From an uncultured Campylobacter sp. (GTDB lineage: Bacteria; Campylobacterota; Campylobacteria; Campylobacterales; Campylobacteraceae), in assembly GCF_937980635.1 (NCBI RefSeq), contig NZ_CALJPG010000037.1, positions 55,119 to 119,118 of the forward strand: a DNA stretch of 64,000 nucleotides, read 5' to 3'. This document shows, one piece after another, positions 43,530 to 51,506 of the stretch (positions are counted from its first letter, which is position 1; the number at the start of each line of letters is the position of its first letter). Under the pieces are notes generated by a model that saw only the letters and a list, made by a program, of their open reading frames with translations, was not told the origin of the DNA and did not search any database. Made by a program: the position numbers and the translations under genes.

Positions 43530-44861
43530 CTATTTGCCAAAAACCCTAGCGAAAATCGCGTCTACGTTTTTGGTGTAATATCCGTAGTCAAAGCACTCTT
43601 TGATCTCGCTTTCGCTTAGTTTTTCTCGCAGCTTTGTATCTGCGAGCAGATTTTGTAAAAATAGGCTATGCCCTTGCTCATCTATAGCTTTTTTGCCCTC
43701 TTGCAGATCCGCCCAGACCTTCATCGCATTACGCTGTACGATCTTATAGGCATCCTCTCTGCTAACTCCTCGTTTAGGCAGCTCTAGCAGCACACGCTGC
43801 GAAAACACGAGCCCACCGGTTAAATTTAGATTTCTCATCATATTTTCGGGATATACGAGCAGTTTTTCGATCAAGCTTGTCAAGCGATTTAGCATAAAAT
43901 CAGCAGTTATAAAGCCGTCGGGGAGGATAAATCGCTCGACCGAGCTATGGCTGATGTCGCGTTCGTGCCATAGCGCTACGTCCTCCATCGCGGGTATCGC
44001 AAAGCTGCGGATCATACGGCATAGTCCCGTTACGTTTTCGCTAAGAACAGGATTTCGTTTGTGCGGCATCGCGCTAGAGCCTTTTTGACCGGGGCTAAAA
44101 AATTCCTCTGCCTCATAAACCTCGGTGCGTTGATAGTGGCGGATTGCGATAGCGATCTTTTCGCAGCTGGAAGCTAGGATCGCAAGTGCGCTCATTACCT
44201 GCGCGTAGCGATCGCGCTGGATGACTTGATTGGACGCGGGGGCGGGCTTTAGCCCCAGATATTCGCACACCAGCTCTTCCAGCTCTAGTGGAGCGTGGGC
44301 AAAATTCCCCATCGCACCACTTATTTTGCCGTAGCTGATGACGCTTTTTGCATGTTGCAAAAGCTCTAGTGCGCGATTTATCTCATCATACCAGACCGCA
44401 AGCACGAGTCCGAAAGTGATCGGCTCGCCGTGGATACCGTGGCTGCGCCCGACCATCAGCGTCATTTTATGCTTCATGGCTTGAGATTTTATCGCGGCTT
44501 TTAAATTTTGCACATCCTCGATGATGAGCTCCATGCTTTCTTTGATTTGTAGCGCGACGGCAGTATCGATGCAGTCACTACTAGTCATGCCGTAATGCAC
44601 GAAGCGGCTCTCCTGCCCAAGGCTCTCACTCACGCTCGTTAGAAACGCGATGACGTCGTGCTTGGTCGTCTTTTCGATCTCATCTATCCGCTCGATTTTA
44701 AAGCTTGCGTTTTGTAGAATTTTATCTTTATCGCAGTCGCTTATTAAACCTAGCTTATTCCACGCCTTAACCGCTGCGAGCTCGACTTTTAGCCACGCGT
44801 CGTATTTGGCTTGCAAGCTCCATTTTTCAGACATCTCTTTTCTTGCGTATCTTTCGACCAT
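43530..44861 (-). CDS. purB: Adenylosuccinate lyase PurB
   Basis: A 443-residue enzyme of the fumarase/aspartase superfamily that splits SAICAR and adenylosuccinate to fumarate in purine synthesis. The superfamily signature GQKGSSAMPHKRNP is intact, as are TSSDCIDTA and GRSHGIHGEPITFG. The open frame continues 115 codons upstream, but those residues have no family match; the start MVERYARKEMSEKW at 44861 agrees with other PurB proteins and follows a purine-rich AAAGGC. It is divergent from the RluA-like gene. Confidence 0.96.
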   Translation of the reverse strand: MVERYARKEMSEKWSLQAKYDAWLKVELAAVKAWNKLGLISDCDKDKILQNASFKIERIDEIEKTTKHDVIAFLTSVSESLGQESRFVHYGMTSSDCIDTAVALQIKESMELIIEDVQNLKAAIKSQAMKHKMTLMVGRSHGIHGEPITFGLVLAVWYDEINRALELLQHAKSVISYGKISGAMGNFAHAPLELEELVCEYLGLKPAPASNQVIQRDRYAQVMSALAILASSCEKIAIAIRHYQRTEVYEAEEFFSPGQKGSSAMPHKRNPVLSENVTGLCRMIRSFAIPAMEDVALWHERDISHSSVERFILPDGFITADFMLNRLTSLIEKLLVYPENMMRNLNLTGGLVFSQRVLLELPKRGVSREDAYKIVQRNAMKVWADLQEGKKAIDEQGHSLFLQNLLADTKLREKLSESEIKECFDYGYYTKNVDAIFARVFGK

Positions 44862-44936
44862 TTTAGTAGCCTTTCGGTTAGAATTTCTTGTATAATGATG
44901 GCAAAAATTATATAAAAATGGGGCTGAAAGTTTAAT

Positions 44937-46349
44937 ATGGGTTATGAGAAAAGAAGCTTGGGAAGCTTTGAGGGGCGCAAAATTTACGAAATTCTGCTTA
45001 GCCTCGGATACGACATGAAATCCGCGCAGCGCATCTGTGACAAGCATCGCGTAACCGATGCAGAGGATCAGAATTTGCATAAAAATTCCGTCGCGCACGG
45101 AGAAATTTTTTTGATCGATTACAAATGCGAGCCGCGCGGGCTGAAGCCTATCTTTGAGTGCGATGCGTTTGCGGCATTTGACAAGCCGAGCGGAATTCTT
45201 AGCCATCCGAGCGGGCGCAACTCGCCTTATAATATGTATGACGAGATCTGGTCGCTATACGGGCAGGACGCGTGCGTAGCGCACAGGCTTGATTTAGAAA
45301 CCAGCGGAATTCTTATCGTCGCTAAGGATAAAGACGCGGCGCGCGAGCTTAAAGAGTGCTTCGAACAGCGTAGGGTGATGAAAAGCTATCTAGCGCTCGT
45401 GCGAGGGGATTTGAGAGAGGGCTTGCAAGCTGATTTGCAAAGTGCCGCTTGCAATGGTGAGATAGAGAGTTGCTATGCTCTAGGCTTTGATGAAATTTGC
45501 GGATCAAAATTTGCGGGCGATGCTGTGAGTTTACCAAGTAGCGTATCAGATCTGCGCGATATGCGAGCTTTAAAAGGAGCGGGCGATAAATTTGGATTTA
45601 ATATCTTGTCTAATGGTGCGAGTAGGGGATTATGGTGCAGCACTCTATCTGGCGGCGCGCAAGCTAAATTTAATTCTGGCGCTCCTACTGGCGATGTTGG
45701 CGGCGGATTTGAATTTGATGCCTTATCCTGCGGCGTGAGTGATAAGCTTAAACCCACTATCGCGATGAGTAGCGCGGATAACGGACATAAACCTTGCGCC
45801 TTATCTGTGGCTAAATCTTTGCTGGATACTTCTACGGGCTGTGTAAATTTGAAAAAATTCGAGCCTACAAAATACGCAAAATTTAGCGAGAAACTGAAAT
45901 TTTTAAAGGATTTTGAGGGATTTGTGATCGATGCTCCGATCGCCACTAGCGACGAGTTTGCCGATCTTAAAATTCGTATGAAAATATCGCGCGACGGCAA
46001 GGAGGCGATCACGCTGATTCGCCCGCTGCGATATCTCTCGGACATAGACGCTAGCCTGATTGAGTGCTATCCGCTGACGGGTAGGCAGCATCAGATCAGG
46101 CTGCATCTATTCGCCGCGGGTGCGCCGATATTGGGAGAGCCGCTGTATGGGCTTTCTCGAGAGCAAGCGGAGCTGATATTGGATAAAAATATGGATGAGA
46201 CGGAGCGGATCAGAACGACGGGAGCGCCGAGATTGCTACTGCACGCGAATGCGATTTGCTTTGAACTGAGCGGCGAACGATACGAGATAAAAAGCAAATT
46301 TGATGCCGCAAAAGAGTTTTATAATCTCGCGAAAATAGGTAAAATTTAA
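44937..46349 (+). CDS. RluA-family pseudouridine synthase with a ~170-residue internal insertion
   Basis: A 470-residue pseudouridine synthase; relatives are about 300. The N-terminal S4-like part (1-65) is followed by FDKPSGILSHPSG, the catalytic motif HRLDLETSG (116-124, catalytic Asp119), and MKSYLALVRG (148-157). The usual continuation FVIDAPI resumes only at 329, then GRQHQIRLHL. The 170 residues between are Gly/Ser/Ala-rich without recognisable fold and are encoded by DNA with many AAATTT and AATTC words. The insertion sits in a surface turn, so activity may survive. The target RNA is unknown. The start has only a weak ribosome site. Confidence 0.88.
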   Translation: MGYEKRSLGSFEGRKIYEILLSLGYDMKSAQRICDKHRVTDAEDQNLHKNSVAHGEIFLIDYKCEPRGLKPIFECDAFAAFDKPSGILSHPSGRNSPYNMYDEIWSLYGQDACVAHRLDLETSGILIVAKDKDAARELKECFEQRRVMKSYLALVRGDLREGLQADLQSAACNGEIESCYALGFDEICGSKFAGDAVSLPSSVSDLRDMRALKGAGDKFGFNILSNGASRGLWCSTLSGGAQAKFNSGAPTGDVGGGFEFDALSCGVSDKLKPTIAMSSADNGHKPCALSVAKSLLDTSTGCVNLKKFEPTKYAKFSEKLKFLKDFEGFVIDAPIATSDEFADLKIRMKISRDGKEAITLIRPLRYLSDIDASLIECYPLTGRQHQIRLHLFAAGAPILGEPLYGLSREQAELILDKNMDETERIRTTGAPRLLLHANAICFELSGERYEIKSKFDAAKEFYNLAKIGKI

Positions 46350-46554
46350 GCAACTCAATAAAATTTTGAAGCGGCGATGATTATTTTTATGACGAGGATT
46401 TTGCTTTTACTGGTTTTTATAAAATTTTGTGCTTACAACGGCATTAATTTATTAATTTCTCATCTATAGTTATTTGAAAATTTTAAGACGATTTTATTTT
46501 GTGATAGCTATAATTCATAATTAGAATATTAGTAATTTTGAATAAAGGATGAAA

Positions 46555-47187
46555 ATGTTGTGGTGGGAAAAAACAGTAGAGTATTATTTTGTAAAGCAAT
46601 GTTTGTTAGGCATCGATATAGCTCCATTTGATGGCGATGTAGAAAAACTAGGCGATGTCCTAACTCATAATAATGGGAAGTTTTTACTTATAGAGTTTAA
46701 AAGAGCATTTGAGAATTTATCCTTAGAAAAGAATAAATATAAAGATTGGGAAGAAAGCGCCAAGGCCATAAAGACATATAATTCAACTTGGTTAGACGGC
46801 GGGTTTCATATATTTATTTTCGGTAGCAAAGATAATTATAAATTTGAACTCAAAGCTCATAAATACTGGATGCTTCAAGATAGGTTGGGCGGTAGTATAA
46901 AAGATTTCAAATCCGATGTCGATTCTTTTAAAAAATACAATCAAGAACATGGAATATGCAAAAAAGAATTTGACGAATATGCTAATTTTTTATTTAAGCA
47001 AAAAGGTGGAACCGGAGGCTTGGTCAATCTAGAAAACTCAGCATTGATAGCAAGCATGGGAACGGGAGTGGTAGTAGCTTCTTTTGGAGAGTATTGCAAG
47101 AGAGTGCTTAATTTAGAGAATAGTAAAAAACAAGAGCGCACAATAAAGATAACACCACCAAGTAGAGGTATGAGCTTTGGGCGATAA
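46555..47187 (+). CDS. Hypothetical protein with a possible PD-(D/E)XK nuclease-like core
   Basis: A 210-residue soluble protein from a locally AT-rich segment. Near the N terminus an early Glu (Glu5), Asp34, and GKFLLIEFKR with Glu47 and Lys49 follow the order E..D..ExK seen in PD-(D/E)XK nucleases and restriction-like folds, with a strand-type context (KFLLIEFKR). The rest has WLDGGFHIFIFGSKDNYKFELKAHKYW and a Gly-rich segment near 158-180 that could be membrane-proximal. Two ATGs are close together; AAAGG (46544-46548) spaces properly to 46555. Nuclease activity is a hypothesis from four residues only. It probably entered by transfer. Confidence 0.7.
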   Translation: MLWWEKTVEYYFVKQCLLGIDIAPFDGDVEKLGDVLTHNNGKFLLIEFKRAFENLSLEKNKYKDWEESAKAIKTYNSTWLDGGFHIFIFGSKDNYKFELKAHKYWMLQDRLGGSIKDFKSDVDSFKKYNQEHGICKKEFDEYANFLFKQKGGTGGLVNLENSALIASMGTGVVVASFGEYCKRVLNLENSKKQERTIKITPPSRGMSFGR

Positions 47188-47190
47188 TTA

Positions 47191-47346
47191 TTGAATGTCT
47201 TTGATATCCTACAGTATAAAAACTTGAAACCAAGAGATAAGTAAAAGCTTGCGGATTATTTTGGTATTCCTTTTGCAACTGCAAGTTTGATGGCATGGAA
47301 ATATAGAAATGTCGGCACGACAGCATATATGCGTGAAATTTTATAA
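47191..47346 (+). pseudogene. Small frame interrupted by a TAA codon
   Basis: Reading from TTG at 47191: LNVFDILQYKNLKPRDK, then TAA (47242-47244), then KLADYFGIPFATASLMAWKYRNVGTTAYMREIL and stop (47344-47346). The two halves look like one 50-residue protein, with the helix-turn pattern ADYFGIPFATASLMAWK recalling a small DNA-binding domain. Either a decayed gene or two separate peptides. Confidence 0.4.
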
Positions 47347-47364
47347 ATACCAAAGAGGAGATGT

Positions 47365-47511
47365 GTGGCATCTGTGAATAAATTCTATGTTTATCACGCT
47401 TTATATAATCATGATTGTAAATTCGCGAATTTATACTATTGCGATTCTTGTATTTGCATAGATATTTATTGTTGCGGAAGAAATAAAGAAAAAATGCGTA
47501 GTTTTAGCTAA
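47365..47511 (+). CDS. Cysteine-rich 48-residue protein
   Basis: A frame below the usual size cutoff. It starts at a GTG (47365) with GAGGAG (47355-47360) 4 nt upstream. The product has six cysteines, five of them within LYYCDSCICIDIYCCGRNK, ends in a basic tail (KEKMRSFS), and has no signal peptide. The C-x-x-C-x-C and C-C spacing suggests metal binding. It is followed directly by an 18-bp hairpin. Composition is AT-rich like its neighbours. No homologue is known to me; the start and reality are moderately supported. Confidence 0.4.
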   Translation: MASVNKFYVYHALYNHDCKFANLYYCDSCICIDIYCCGRNKEKMRSFS

Positions 47512-47514
47512 AAG

Positions 47515-47557
47515 TAATTAATAGGTAATTTTATGCTATTAAAATTACCTATTAATT
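47515..47557. terminator. Perfect 17-bp hairpin, bidirectional terminator
   Basis: AATTAATAGGTAATTTT (47516-47532) and AAAATTACCTATTAATT (47541-47557) are exact inverted copies with an 8-nt loop. It lies exactly between the Cys-rich frame and the convergent DUF6985-like gene, whose stop codon begins in the right arm. Confidence 0.7.
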
Positions 47558-48438
47558 CAAACAACTAAAAACGCCACCTCTGCTTCGCCGATATTTACGA
47601 CCTTGCCTTTGCGCGTCATCACGCCTAGGCCATGCTCCATGTCCCACGAGCAGCTAAACTCAAAGCCGATTTTCGCGCTGTCTAGGATATAGATATTTTG
47701 CAGCTCCAATAGTTCGCTAAGCTCCTGCGACGTGCAGATGCCTGGCATGAAATCGCTTTTCGTCTCGCTCGGATAGTCGTAGATCTCCTGCCATTTTGGG
47801 TAGTTTTTTAAAATTTCGCTTAAGATGCCCGTTAAAATTTCTTCCTGATTTTGCTTTAGAAACTCTAGTGCGTCCGATTGCGCCCGGCTTGGCTCGTCCG
47901 TCTCTTCGCTGTCTTCATCTAAAAAGGTGCAGCGAAACTCGCCCTCTTGCTCTAAAGCTTTACCGAAATACTCCAGTCGCAGCGGGAAGCTAAAGTCCTC
48001 GTATTCCTCATCTTCAAATTTAGGTAAAATTTTAGGTTCTGCAAGATGCGCATTAAAAAACTCCGCGACCTTTGGGCTACGGGTGAAAAGATACTCTTCA
48101 TTAGCTTCGTAGCTTTTGCGCAAAAATTTAAGCGCCTCCCGCTCCACGCCGCACTCCAAGCAGCACTCGCCTTTGTAATAATCGCTCACATAGGGCGGAT
48201 TTTCATTGCTTCTGGCGTGCTTATCCATCTCGCCTAGCCAGCGCAACATATTTGGGGCGTCGCCCGCCCATTTGTACTCATTTACCATGCGCGCCGCGTA
48301 GATGTATGAGGCGTAGACGCGGTATTTCTCATCGTCCGCCTCCGCCCATTTTGCCTCGATAAAGCGGATAATTTCCGCCTTTGTGATCTTGGATTTTTTA
48401 AGCAGCGATCTGTCTAAGAAGACGCCGATCTCCTCCAT
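47557..48438 (-). CDS. DUF6985-like domain protein
   Basis: A 293-residue acidic soluble protein. The first 130 residues are helical with TPR-like character (YASYIYAARMVNEYKWAGD, KGECCLECGVEREALKFLRKSYEANEEYL). The C-terminal part (about 140-293) ends with IGFEFSCSWDMEHGLGVMTRKGKVVNIGEAEVAF, the pattern of the DUF6985 domain found in many uncharacterised bacterial proteins, some near toxin systems. A cysteine pair (GECCLECG) may bind metal. It stands alone after a 90-bp gap from rlmN. Function unknown. Confidence 0.78.
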   Translation of the reverse strand: MEEIGVFLDRSLLKKSKITKAEIIRFIEAKWAEADDEKYRVYASYIYAARMVNEYKWAGDAPNMLRWLGEMDKHARSNENPPYVSDYYKGECCLECGVEREALKFLRKSYEANEEYLFTRSPKVAEFFNAHLAEPKILPKFEDEEYEDFSFPLRLEYFGKALEQEGEFRCTFLDEDSEETDEPSRAQSDALEFLKQNQEEILTGILSEILKNYPKWQEIYDYPSETKSDFMPGICTSQELSELLELQNIYILDSAKIGFEFSCSWDMEHGLGVMTRKGKVVNIGEAEVAFLVV

Positions 48439-48522
48439 TATTTTTGCGCGTCCATTGCTACTCCGTTATAAATTTTTTACTGATCTGCCTTATGATCTGA
48501 AAATAATCGCCGAATTTTTCCT

Positions 48523-49632
48523 CTACTTGTTCGAAATTTTATCGGCACTGATACCACTTTGAGCCGAAATTTTACCTTGTTCGTTTCTTTGCTTGAGCTG
48601 TCCGCACGCCGCACTGATATCTAGCCCCTTGCTCTGGCGGATCGTGCAAGTAATGCCGTGCGCGCAGAGATAATCTTGGAATTTCACCATATTTTCAGGG
48701 CTTGGCCTGCCAAAGCTTGAGCCTTCGTGCGGATTAAAATAGATCAGATTTACTTTTGCGCGAATGCCGTGCAGAAGCTTCACTAGCGTTTTGGCATCGC
48801 TTGAGCGGTCGTTTACGCCATCGATCATTAGGTATTCAAACATCACGCGCTTTCGCAGATCGATTGGGAACTCGCGCACCGCCTGCATGATCGATGCGAT
48901 ATTGTAGGCCCGATTTATCGGCATTAGTTTTTCACGCAGTTCGTCATCCACTGCATGCAGCGAGATCGCGAGTAGCACGCCAAGATCCATTTCGCCAAGC
49001 TTTTTTATCTGCGTAGAAAGTCCGCTAGTGCTTATCGTTTGGCGACGCGGCGCTATGGCGAGTCCGTCGTTTTCTTTTAAAATTTGCACAGCTTTGGCAA
49101 CGTTGTCTAGGTTATTAAGCGGTTCGCCCATCCCCATATATACGACATTGACGCGGCGCTCGTACGGGATCGCGTTCATTTTCTTGATGAGCCAAATTTG
49201 AGCCACGATCTCGCCTGGAGTTAAATTCCGTACGAAGCCACCTTTTGCTGTCAGGCAAAAGCTGCAGCCAATTTTGCAACCCACTTGCGAACTTACGCAG
49301 ATTGAGTAGCGCGCGTGTCTTATAATTTTTTCGTTTTCATCTCGCAGCTCATCCTTCATCGGCAATAAGACACTTTCTATCGTCTTGCCGTCTTTAAGAG
49401 CGAAAAGATATTTGATACTGCCATCGCTACTTGTTTCGGATCTGACGCATTCAAGTGGATCTAAATAAAAATTTCGGGCTAAACTTTGGCGGATTTCTTT
49501 TGGTAGATTTAGCATTTGTGCAAAGTCGTCCACGTTCTTTTTGTAAATCCATTCGCAAATTTGCTTGGCTCTAAATTTTGGTTCGACGAAATTTTCAAGC
49601 TCTTTCATCGTAAAATCAAAGATATTTTTCAA
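48523..49632 (-). CDS. rlmN: Dual-specificity rRNA/tRNA adenine-C2 methyltransferase RlmN (radical SAM)
   Basis: A 369-residue radical SAM enzyme that methylates A2503 of 23S rRNA and A37 of some tRNAs. The cluster motif is CKIGCSFC (Cys119, Cys123, Cys126). MGMGEPLNN and the SLHAVDDELREKLMPINR segment are typical, and the two catalytic cysteines are present (one in the C-terminal AACGQLK). The start overlaps the stop of the phosphorylase-like gene by four bases. A 20-residue C-terminal tail (NEQGKISAQSGISADKISNK) extends beyond the usual end. Confidence 0.96.
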   Translation of the reverse strand: MKNIFDFTMKELENFVEPKFRAKQICEWIYKKNVDDFAQMLNLPKEIRQSLARNFYLDPLECVRSETSSDGSIKYLFALKDGKTIESVLLPMKDELRDENEKIIRHARYSICVSSQVGCKIGCSFCLTAKGGFVRNLTPGEIVAQIWLIKKMNAIPYERRVNVVYMGMGEPLNNLDNVAKAVQILKENDGLAIAPRRQTISTSGLSTQIKKLGEMDLGVLLAISLHAVDDELREKLMPINRAYNIASIMQAVREFPIDLRKRVMFEYLMIDGVNDRSSDAKTLVKLLHGIRAKVNLIYFNPHEGSSFGRPSPENMVKFQDYLCAHGITCTIRQSKGLDISAACGQLKQRNEQGKISAQSGISADKISNK

Positions 49633-50174
49633 ATTAATGCCTTGGTTTTTATATATTTAGTTAAATTTTCTTTTGCGGCGGCGTGGTTTTTTAAAAAATC
49701 TACGTGAGCATTTGAATCACAAAAATTCGTCGCACAAAAAATTCCGTAAGCGGGAATTTGAAATTTTTGTGTTACCTTAAGAACCGCAAAAAATTCCATA
49801 TTCTCTAAAAAATAACCTCGTTCAAAAAATTTTAGCGCAGATTTTTTATCGGTCGTGATAAAATTTGAGCTATTAGTTATTGTTTCATATGAAACATTGG
49901 TAGAATTCCTAGCTAGAATTTCATAGCTAATTGGAGAGTATGAAAGCCCATAAAGCGCTGATATTTCGTAGTTTACAGCCGATCTGCTTTCATAAATTTT
50001 TAGAATTTTACCCTCTTTGTATAGCCCTGCAGAACCCACGAAAATGATCTCGCTCGGCAAATTTTTTCTATTTTCGCATAAAAATTTAGTCAAATTTATA
50101 CTCATATCCACTAGCCCTACGCCCATAGGCATGGCAAAATCAAAAATTTCATTTCGTCCGGCAGATATTATCAT
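49629..50174 (-). CDS. Nucleoside phosphorylase/nucleosidase-superfamily protein
   Basis: A 181-residue member of the PNP/UDP phosphorylase fold: IIFVGSAGLYKEGKI is the phosphate/ribose-binding glycine loop, and LENMEFFAVLKVTQKFQIPAYGIFCATNFCD holds the ENM-E-F ribose motif and the following strand of the family. It is shorter than typical enzymes (about 230-250), so the N-terminal strand set may be reduced. Purine nucleoside or futalosine-type cleavage is possible; the substrate is not assignable. It overlaps and is coupled to rlmN. The composition is more AT-rich than rlmN. Confidence 0.8.
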   Translation of the reverse strand: MIISAGRNEIFDFAMPMGVGLVDMSINLTKFLCENRKNLPSEIIFVGSAGLYKEGKILKIYESRSAVNYEISALYGLSYSPISYEILARNSTNVSYETITNSSNFITTDKKSALKFFERGYFLENMEFFAVLKVTQKFQIPAYGIFCATNFCDSNAHVDFLKNHAAAKENLTKYIKTKALI

Positions 50175-50527
50175 TTACTCATTCACGCTTTCGTTATTTT
50201 TCACTAATCATAGCAAAATGACGATAAATTTAAAGCTAAATTTTGAAATTTTATCGTGGTAAGTTATCTGATAAAATTAAAATCAAATTAAGCAAATATC
50301 TAGGAGAGCTATACCCTTACCTTCCATAATGGTAGCAGCGTAGGTGGCGGGTAGAAGATGGAAAAGTATTTAAAAAAGCTTATGATTTAGCTAAAACGAA
50401 TAAATTTTATCTAAGCAAAATCATACTTGTCAAAAAACTTGCAAGATAATGAAAGGCTGAAATAAAATTAATTGTTTGGTTGCTTTGGCGGCTAAGTTTC
50501 AATCCTGCGGTATAAACTTGGCCAAAT
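50175..50527. other. Spacer with a possible gene remnant
   Basis: No complete gene. From 50351 to 50449 (plus strand) a frame reads VEDGKVFKKAYDLAKTNKFYLSKIILVKKLAR and stops, with stops upstream in the same frame and no start; it has coding character and may be the tail of a decayed gene. Confidence 0.35.
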
Positions 50528-51415
50528 TTACAGTCTCACTTCGATATTTTGTTCTCGCAAATACGCTTTTAGTGCCTTGATTTCGATTTCTCTGAAGTGA
50601 AAGATTGATGCTGCCAAACATGCGTCTGCGCCCGCTAAAAATGCGTCCTTAAAGTGCTCCATTTTACCCGCACCGCCGCTTGCGATCACAGGGATATCAA
50701 GCGCGCTAAAAATCCGCGTTAAATTTAACTCAAATCCGTTTTTAACGCCGTCGCAGTCCATCGACGTGAGCAAAATTTCTCCCGCGCCGCGCTCCTGCGC
50801 CTCTTTCGCCCAAGCAAGCGCGTCTCTGCCTGTATCTAGCCTACCGCCGTTTATAAACACGCTATAGCCGCAAGGCCCGCCGTTCCCAGTTAAAATTTCA
50901 CCCTGCGAGCTGCGTGAAGTCTCTCTAAAATTCTGTGCTTCGTTGCGTAAATTTGCGTTCAAATTCCGTATCGCGTCGCGTAAATCGCCGCGCGAAATTT
51001 CACTAGAATTTCGTTTCGCGTCGATCGCGACTACGACGCACTGCGAGCCGAATTTATTCGCCGCTTCGTCTATTAAATTCGGATTTTTTATCGCGGCGGA
51101 GTTGAGGCTGATCTTATCGCAGCCGACGTTTAGCAGGCGAGAGATGTCATCGATCGTGCGGATGCCACCGCCCACGGTCAGCGGGATAAAAAGCTCGCGC
51201 GCAACCCGTTCCACGACGTCCACGATCGTATCGCGCCCCAGATGCGACGCCGTGATATCTAGGAAGCACAGCTCATCCGCGCCCTTTTCGTTGTAGCGTT
51301 TGGCTATCTCGACCGGATCGCCCGCATCCACGAGACCTACGAAATTTACGCCCTTTACTACTCGTCCGTCTTTGACGTCTAGGCATGGGATTATGCGTTT
51401 TGCGAATCTATTCAA
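50528..51415 (-). CDS. hisF: Imidazole glycerol phosphate synthase cyclase subunit HisF with a ~45-residue insertion
   Basis: A 295-residue (beta-alpha)8 enzyme; HisF is normally about 252. It closes the imidazole ring from PRFAR using ammonia supplied by HisH. Catalytic Asp13 (CLDVKDG) and Asp132 (VAIDAKR) are present, as are VGGGIRT, GAGEILLTSMDCDG and IASGGAG. Between AIDAKR and YSVFINGGR about 45 extra residues (about 136-181, Asn/Arg/Ser-rich: SRGDLRDAIRNLNANLRNEAQ) are inserted where HisF has a short loop. The DNA of the insertion carries six RAATTY words. The gene is divergent from ksgA. No other his gene is adjacent. Confidence 0.95.
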   Translation of the reverse strand: MNRFAKRIIPCLDVKDGRVVKGVNFVGLVDAGDPVEIAKRYNEKGADELCFLDITASHLGRDTIVDVVERVARELFIPLTVGGGIRTIDDISRLLNVGCDKISLNSAAIKNPNLIDEAANKFGSQCVVVAIDAKRNSSEISRGDLRDAIRNLNANLRNEAQNFRETSRSSQGEILTGNGGPCGYSVFINGGRLDTGRDALAWAKEAQERGAGEILLTSMDCDGVKNGFELNLTRIFSALDIPVIASGGAGKMEHFKDAFLAGADACLAASIFHFREIEIKALKAYLREQNIEVRL

Positions 51416-51506
51416 AGCAGCCCTTCATAATAAAATTTTTTATGATTTTAGCCAAATTTTACTTAACATAATGACTTTATAAGTAAAATTTGGCTAGACT
51501 CTCGCG

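Noticed and set aside
44862..45206. 115-codon upstream extension of purB
   Set aside because: No similarity to PurB; it is antisense to the start of the RluA-like gene. The ATG at 44861 matches the family.
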